A stretch of DNA of 44,896 nucleotides from Uliginosibacterium sp. (GTDB lineage: Bacteria; Pseudomonadota; Gammaproteobacteria; Burkholderiales; Rhodocyclaceae): NCBI GenBank assembly GCA_016718265.1, contig JADKDZ010000015.1:1-44896 (forward strand), given 5' to 3'. Below, piece after piece: positions 41,481 to 44,896 of this stretch. The notes under the pieces were generated by a model, which worked only from the letters and a program-made list of their open reading frames with translations, did no database searches and had not been told where the DNA came from. The number at the start of each line of letters is the position of its first letter. Positions within the stretch are counted from its first letter, which is position 1. A program made the position numbers and the translations under genes.

Positions 41481-41981
41481 TTATTCCTCCTTGCAGCAGA
41501 TTGATCCGTCCTTCGGTGGGCAGCACTTACACAGCTCTTTCTTATCTACAGGTTCATAGCCAATCGGCTTCCGTAGCTTGCCGTTCTCATCGAATACACC
41601 ATAGAGCCCTCCAACCAATGGCTTCACTGCTGTATTTACCCCCTCTGTGGCGTTGTAACCTGCAGACGTGTAATAAGCATTCATTGGCGTATCGCAAAAC
41701 TTTGACATATTGTTCTCATTCACCAGCTTGAATGCCTTGTCTGTATCAAACCCCTTCTTCGTCAGAGCTGCCAGCATACCAAAGGATGTTACAAGGGTAT
41801 CACACATCTCCTTCAGAACATTCTCTGGGGGCTCATTGTTGTTGATGGCATCGAACAGCTCATTGGCTTCCTCCTTCACATTACGAGCTTGAGCCAAGAG
41901 GCTTTCGCTACTAACGTCAGTGAGAAATCCAGCCATTGTGTTGAATTCCACCACCTCTACAAATCGTGCGTTTAAGTCCAT
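41481..41981 (-). CDS. MazG-like NTP pyrophosphohydrolase
   Basis: A 166-residue all-alpha NTP pyrophosphohydrolase (MazG/HisE superfamily) that hydrolyses NTPs or dNTPs to monophosphate and PPi. The metal-binding motifs are ExxE at Glu38/Glu41 (KEEANELFDAI) and ExxD at Glu58/Asp61 (KEMCDTLVTS), followed by KAFKLVNENNMSKF. Phage versions are proposed to reset nucleotide pools or alarmones. The C-terminus adds a cysteine-rich tail (CKCCPPKDGSICCKEE), unusual for the family and possibly metal-binding. AGGAGGAACG precedes the ATG. Confidence 0.82.
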   Translation of the reverse strand: MDLNARFVEVVEFNTMAGFLTDVSSESLLAQARNVKEEANELFDAINNNEPPENVLKEMCDTLVTSFGMLAALTKKGFDTDKAFKLVNENNMSKFCDTPMNAYYTSAGYNATEGVNTAVKPLVGGLYGVFDENGKLRKPIGYEPVDKKELCKCCPPKDGSICCKEE

Positions 41982-41993
41982 CGTTCCTCCTAT

Positions 41994-42182
41994 TTATTCG
42001 TTTGTAATAACATAGTAAGTGTTGGATTCGTCACTATACCATTTCTCATAATAAAAACAATCATCTGTGAAAAACTTATCATATAAAATAGCGTTATCAT
42101 CAATGCAAATCTTTGCACAATCTTCGTAATACATACCTCTATATACTTCATCCTTTAAAAAACACGTCTTAATCAACTTCAT
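41994..42182 (-). CDS. Small unknown protein, aromatic and acidic
   Basis: A 62-residue protein with many Asp, Tyr and Cys residues (MKLIKTCFLKDEVYRGMYYEDC ...; FTDDCFYYEKWYSDES). Not recognised. The A/T-rich codon use differs from its neighbours, as often seen in small host-interaction genes. Coding is supported by position and gene packing only. Confidence 0.5.
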   Translation of the reverse strand: MKLIKTCFLKDEVYRGMYYEDCAKICIDDNAILYDKFFTDDCFYYEKWYSDESNTYYVITNE

Positions 42183-42196
42183 CTCACGGCCCCTTA

Positions 42197-42472
42197 TTAA
42201 AATCCAAAGTGCGGTTGTTGTCTGTGTGCTGTAATCAAATCTCGAATGTAATTGAAGAATACAGGGTCACCCTCATCAAGAATATGGAATTGCTGATATG
42301 GATATTGCTTCTCTCCAATCTGTAGCATCATCTTGTCCCACACAACCCTGTTCCCTTCTGTTTCATCCACTAATGCAGGAAGTCTTTTCTCTCTCAGGAA
42401 TGCACAGCTCTTAGGAGTGTCCTGCAGAGCAATGTGGATTCCGAGAGCTGGCAATACGTCTTCGGCTATCAT
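42197..42472 (-). CDS. Unknown 91-residue protein
   Basis: A soluble protein (MIAEDVLPALGIHIALQDTPKSC ... HRQQPHFGF) with mixed secondary structure. Not recognised. TAGGAACAAA precedes the ATG, and a terminator-like hairpin lies between it and the gene at 42520. Confidence 0.5.
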   Translation of the reverse strand: MIAEDVLPALGIHIALQDTPKSCAFLREKRLPALVDETEGNRVVWDKMMLQIGEKQYPYQQFHILDEGDPVFFNYIRDLITAHRQQPHFGF

Positions 42473-42483
42473 TTTGTTCCTAT

Positions 42484-42511
42484 GCTAAAAGCCCCTCCTT
42501 AACGGAGGGGA
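42484..42511 (-). terminator. Terminator, third copy of the shared hairpin
   Basis: CCCCTCC (42492-42498) and GGAGGGG (42504-42510) around TTAAC. On the minus strand it is followed by GGGGCTTTTAGC, so it terminates leftward transcripts. On the plus strand it lacks a T-tract and here is followed by AATTG. Confidence 0.75.
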
Positions 42512-42519
42512 ATTGTTCA

Positions 42520-42696
42520 TTAGCCACGCGTATTGTCATTACGCTCATAACGACGAATACGGCTTGGGGCGGTGATTTGACCAAGCAGCTTGTAGGCTCG
42601 CTGTGTGCGCCGTGCTTCATCCCGGCTTGCTACAACAACAGACGGAGCATATACACCGTCAACATCCTTCACTTCAATTGCCCAAAATTTGTACAT
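42520..42696 (-). CDS. Small basic protein (58 residues)
   Basis: A compact gene with an excellent ribosome site (AAAGGAGAAACAA before the ATG). The product starts MYKFWAIEVKDVDGVYAPS and ends RIRRYERNDNTRG: beta strands, then a helix (DEARRTQRAYKLLGQ) and a basic tail. No family is recognised. It lies between the phosphatase gene (11-base gap) and the terminator at 42484. Confidence 0.65.
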   Translation of the reverse strand: MYKFWAIEVKDVDGVYAPSVVVASRDEARRTQRAYKLLGQITAPSRIRRYERNDNTRG

Positions 42697-42707
42697 TTGT
42701 TTCTCCT

Positions 42708-44612
42708 TTAAGCAAAGCGTTTTTTAAGATATTCAATGTTGATGAACAAAGGGTCAAATCCTCCATTCTCGACATTGTGCATTACAACAATTCCTCGATG
42801 ATGCTTGTTACCAGTGAAGCCTTTGTAATCTTCATCGAAGTCGTAAGACGAGCCAGCAATTATACTCCATTGTTGAACTCCTGTGTGAAGAGTTCTAGTA
42901 GCTACGTCCAGAGTTTGCCTATGGCCCTGTACAATACTACCACCCACTGTTTTCAAGATATTCAGGGCATTTCCACCAAGAGGTTTCCCTGTCATCGGGT
43001 GTGGAAAGTAGTGGATGAAGGTTACTCCCCCAATTACCACGGGCTCTAGAAAGTCGTACACCTCCCAACCAAACTCTTTATAGCGTAAACTTTCACAAGA
43101 CAGGAATCCATGGAGCTCTGGGTTGTTTTCAACATGTCTATCTATACGGCAATTCCCTGTTACATGCACTTTATTACCATCTCTAATAATGAAGTTTCCC
43201 TCTGGCATTACTAAGCAGTATACTTTGCCTTTGTAATTTTGTACAGTTTTTTCTGTCCCCTCCTGTTTACGTGAGACTTGTTTTACCAGATTAACTCTCC
43301 ACTGCCCTTTTCTATACTCAGTAATACTAGCACTCCACCCTTTGGTGACTGCAACCGCCTGTAGATTTGAGCAAATCTCGTACTTACCGTAGAACACTAG
43401 ACTTTTCTTACCCTTTGTCGGGACACTCCCGTCAGCTTCTATCAAGGTATCCAGAAACACCTACCACTGCCCTTCGCTTAAGTTCCAAGCCCATTCAGGA
43501 AGACGGGTATTAGAAAACACAGACAAAGAGTGCGCAACAGATTTGTCTAAGAAAAACTCGACACTTTTTTCACACCTCTTCTTTAACACTTTTCCACAAA
43601 TCTCTTGTATGTCCCTGTCCCTTACCGACTTTTTGAACTTAATGCCTAGGGTGTTTAGTAATTGTTCAATCTTATGGGCATTGCTCTCTCGTTGATATAG
43701 AACGACTTGGTTATACTTAGAGAAGTGTGAATCTGTACAGAACCATGCTCCAAGACTTATCTGAGCATCTGAATAACTTACACCGCTTGAACAATTAGAG
43801 GTGGCACTATATACCTCAAAATGATGAGGAACATCTTTTGCTAAAGAGTATACATCATTCCCGCCAGAAGTTTTACGAAGAACTCTATGGTTTTCCGTGC
43901 AAGACAACTCAAGGCTTTGTCCACTCCAGTTGTACATTGGCCCATCGTACTCCTTCTCTACAAAACCTTCTAAATGTCCCCATACGGTTTTTCCGTCGCT
44001 CCCTCTTTGAGCAATAAGATCGTTATTCGTAACCTCTGTGATTTTTACGAAACCACGTCTTGTTAGCACTTCAACACCGGGTTTTAAGCACTCGTGGTTC
44101 CCTAATGTGAGCACCATGCGGGGCTTCCATGGAGGGTCTTGTGCTTGTGCCTTACGCACAGGGTTAAGAAGTGCATTCATCCCTGCAATAGCAGCCTCGA
44201 TGTCCTTAGCTACACGTTTCCCTTCGGCACTCTTCTTCCCTTTGTCGTAGCTTGACAAACTCTCCATGTCAGCAAAATCTCCTGCACATACAATCACGTC
44301 TGGCTTCTTATGTGCAATGTACTCACCTTGGCATCGTAGGTATGTCAGATCAACACCGGGCTTCACTTGAGCATCTGGAAGAAAGATGATGGTTGGCCCC
44401 TGCTTTGTCGGATCAGTGATGATAGGTTTGATTTTAGCATCACTTACAAACAAGTCATGTGCCGAGTCATCAATAACAGCCTCCTTCCCATCAACATTCT
44501 TGTCAAGCCACTCCCATAAACTGGAATAAGGAACATCCAGCTTACGGGATATCTCCCGTTTAGAGGTGCCTGCCATGAATAGCTGCAGGGCTTGTTCTTT
44601 CCAATTACTCAA
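42708..44612 (-). CDS. Metallophosphatase with intein, interrupted by an in-frame TAG
   Basis: A calcineurin-like phosphoesterase in two colinear pieces in one frame: 44612-43461 (383 codons, then TAG) and 43460-42708. It starts at TTG 44612 (AAAGGAG 8 bases upstream). An HTH-like segment (TSKREISRKLDVPYSSLWEWL) precedes the catalytic motifs FLPDAQ (78-82), CAGDFADMESL (GDxxD, 111-115) and LTLGNHE (169-174). The intein follows GNHE directly, and the extein resumes CRIDRHVENNPELHG, with QGHR further on as the terminal His motif. Spliced extein length is 321 residues. The TAG lies within the intein's endonuclease domain. TAG is used as a normal stop elsewhere (for example at 1668 and 32417), so it is not obviously reassigned. 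Role likely in DNA or RNA end processing; substrate unknown. Confidence 0.8.
43152..44090 (-). mobile_element. Intein with LAGLIDADG endonuclease, internal amber codon
   Basis: 313 codons. The intein starts with Cys1 (CLKPGVEVLTRRGF, block A) and has block B with the TxxH motif (SCTENHRVL), LAGLIDADG-type motifs (LGAWFCTDSHFSKYNQV and FLDTLIEADGSV), and block F (VYCLVMPEGNFIIRDGNKVHVTGN) ending in Asn before the Cys+1 of the extein. The penultimate residue is Gly instead of the usual His. The single stop TAG (43461-43463) falls just before VFLDTLIEADG, inside the endonuclease region, giving two halves that each keep a splicing domain. Confidence 0.85.
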
Positions 44613-44624
44613 TGGCGGCTCCTT

Positions 44625-44896
44625 TCAAATTGCACGTTTAAGATGCTCACGATAAGCGGTTGCTCGCTTCTCAGATGTTGTAAGCATTATACTCTCAATT
44701 CCAAGTTCTGTCAATATTTTCTTTTGCTTGGTGGCTGAATTCTTCTTGAAGGCTATCACTTGCTTTTCGAGCACAGCTTCTGCGTATGATATGTTCATGC
44801 GTTCCGCATAGGATTTATTTTTATGCGCCTCCTTGGAAACAGCTTGTAGATTACTCTCCGTAGCACACAAATGCCGCACAAAGGACTCTACGTCAC
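44625..44896 (-). CDS. HNH-like nuclease C-terminus, truncated by window edge
   Basis: The frame is open past the window end (upstream codons read DVESF before VRHLC), so the gene is partial. The visible 90 residues include VRHLCATESNLQAVSKEAHKNKSYAERM, which resembles the C-terminal half of phage HNH endonucleases (the N and H of the motif as NLQAVSKEAHKNK). A tail (EAVLEKQVIAFKK ...) follows. Its stop lies 12 bases before the phosphatase gene. Assigned tentatively. Confidence 0.4.
   Translation of the reverse strand, partial: DVESFVRHLCATESNLQAVSKEAHKNKSYAERMNISYAEAVLEKQVIAFKKNSATKQKKILTELGIESIMLTTSEKRATAYREHLKRAI

Noticed and set aside
43461..43463. TAG in the intein gene as evidence of stop-codon reassignment (TAG read as an amino acid).
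   Set aside because: TAG ends other genes cleanly (for example the tail spike at 1668 and the L-like gene at 32417), and no other in-frame TAGs appear inside the major genes.
1..44896. CRISPR arrays, tRNA genes and attachment sites.
   Set aside because: No direct-repeat/spacer pattern or convincing tRNA cloverleaf could be seen by eye; a tRNAscan-type run would be needed to exclude tRNAs fully.

Overview
The window is a contiguous piece of a tailed, double-stranded DNA phage, almost certainly a siphovirus of a Gram-negative bacterium. The Gram-negative host is indicated by a SAR-type GH24 endolysin with an Rz/Rz1 spanin pair nested in overlapping frames, and by many promoters with near-perfect sigma-70 -35/-10 boxes at 16-17 bp spacing. 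No integrase, excisionase, lysogeny repressor or phage RNA polymerase is visible here. The host genus cannot be named from this sequence.

Layout. 1-1668: 3' part of a beta-helical tail spike (+). 1713-5023: leftward operon (ClpP-like protease, PhoH-like ATPase, small unknown and membrane proteins). 5024-5640: divergent promoter region with a possible structured RNA. 5645-9758: holin-like protein and a tail-fibre/appendage cluster including a collagen-like fibre, interrupted by a GIY-YIG homing endonuclease. 9785-12604: a complete type II-like restriction-modification cassette (methyltransferase, endonuclease, controller protein) bounded by inverted repeats. 12682-14120: lysis genes. 14107-18478: packaging region, invaded by a TnpB element and carrying a group I intron inside the large terminase gene. 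18604-22971: portal, S49 protease, scaffold, decoration and major capsid proteins. 23050-24140: a decayed homing endonuclease. 24125-26982: connector, tail terminator and tail tube genes. 27068-40201: lambda-like tail module (frameshifted tail chaperone, tape measure, M, L, K, I and J-like proteins, then fibres). 40238-44896: a second leftward operon (small proteins, MazG-like pyrophosphohydrolase, an intein-containing metallophosphatase, an HNH-like fragment).

How it works together. Rightward virion and lysis genes are expressed from a series of strong sigma-70 promoters and separated by hairpin terminators. Leftward accessory and metabolic genes meet them at near-identical bidirectional hairpins at 1682 and 40207, with a third copy at 42484. 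The S49 protease, scaffold, decoration and capsid genes form a lambda-like head module, and the tail module follows lambda gene order from G/T to J.

The striking property is the density of selfish and accessory elements: a group I intron splitting the terminase Walker A motif, an intein at the active site of a phosphatase (with an in-frame amber codon inside it), a GIY-YIG nuclease, a broken zinc-repeat/GIY-YIG-like nuclease, an HNH-like fragment, a lone TnpB with a probable omega RNA, and a controller-regulated R-M system whose two promoters carry related operator half-sites. Three further reading-frame breaks are visible: one programmed (tail chaperone) and two unexplained (M-like tail protein; C-terminus of an unknown gene).
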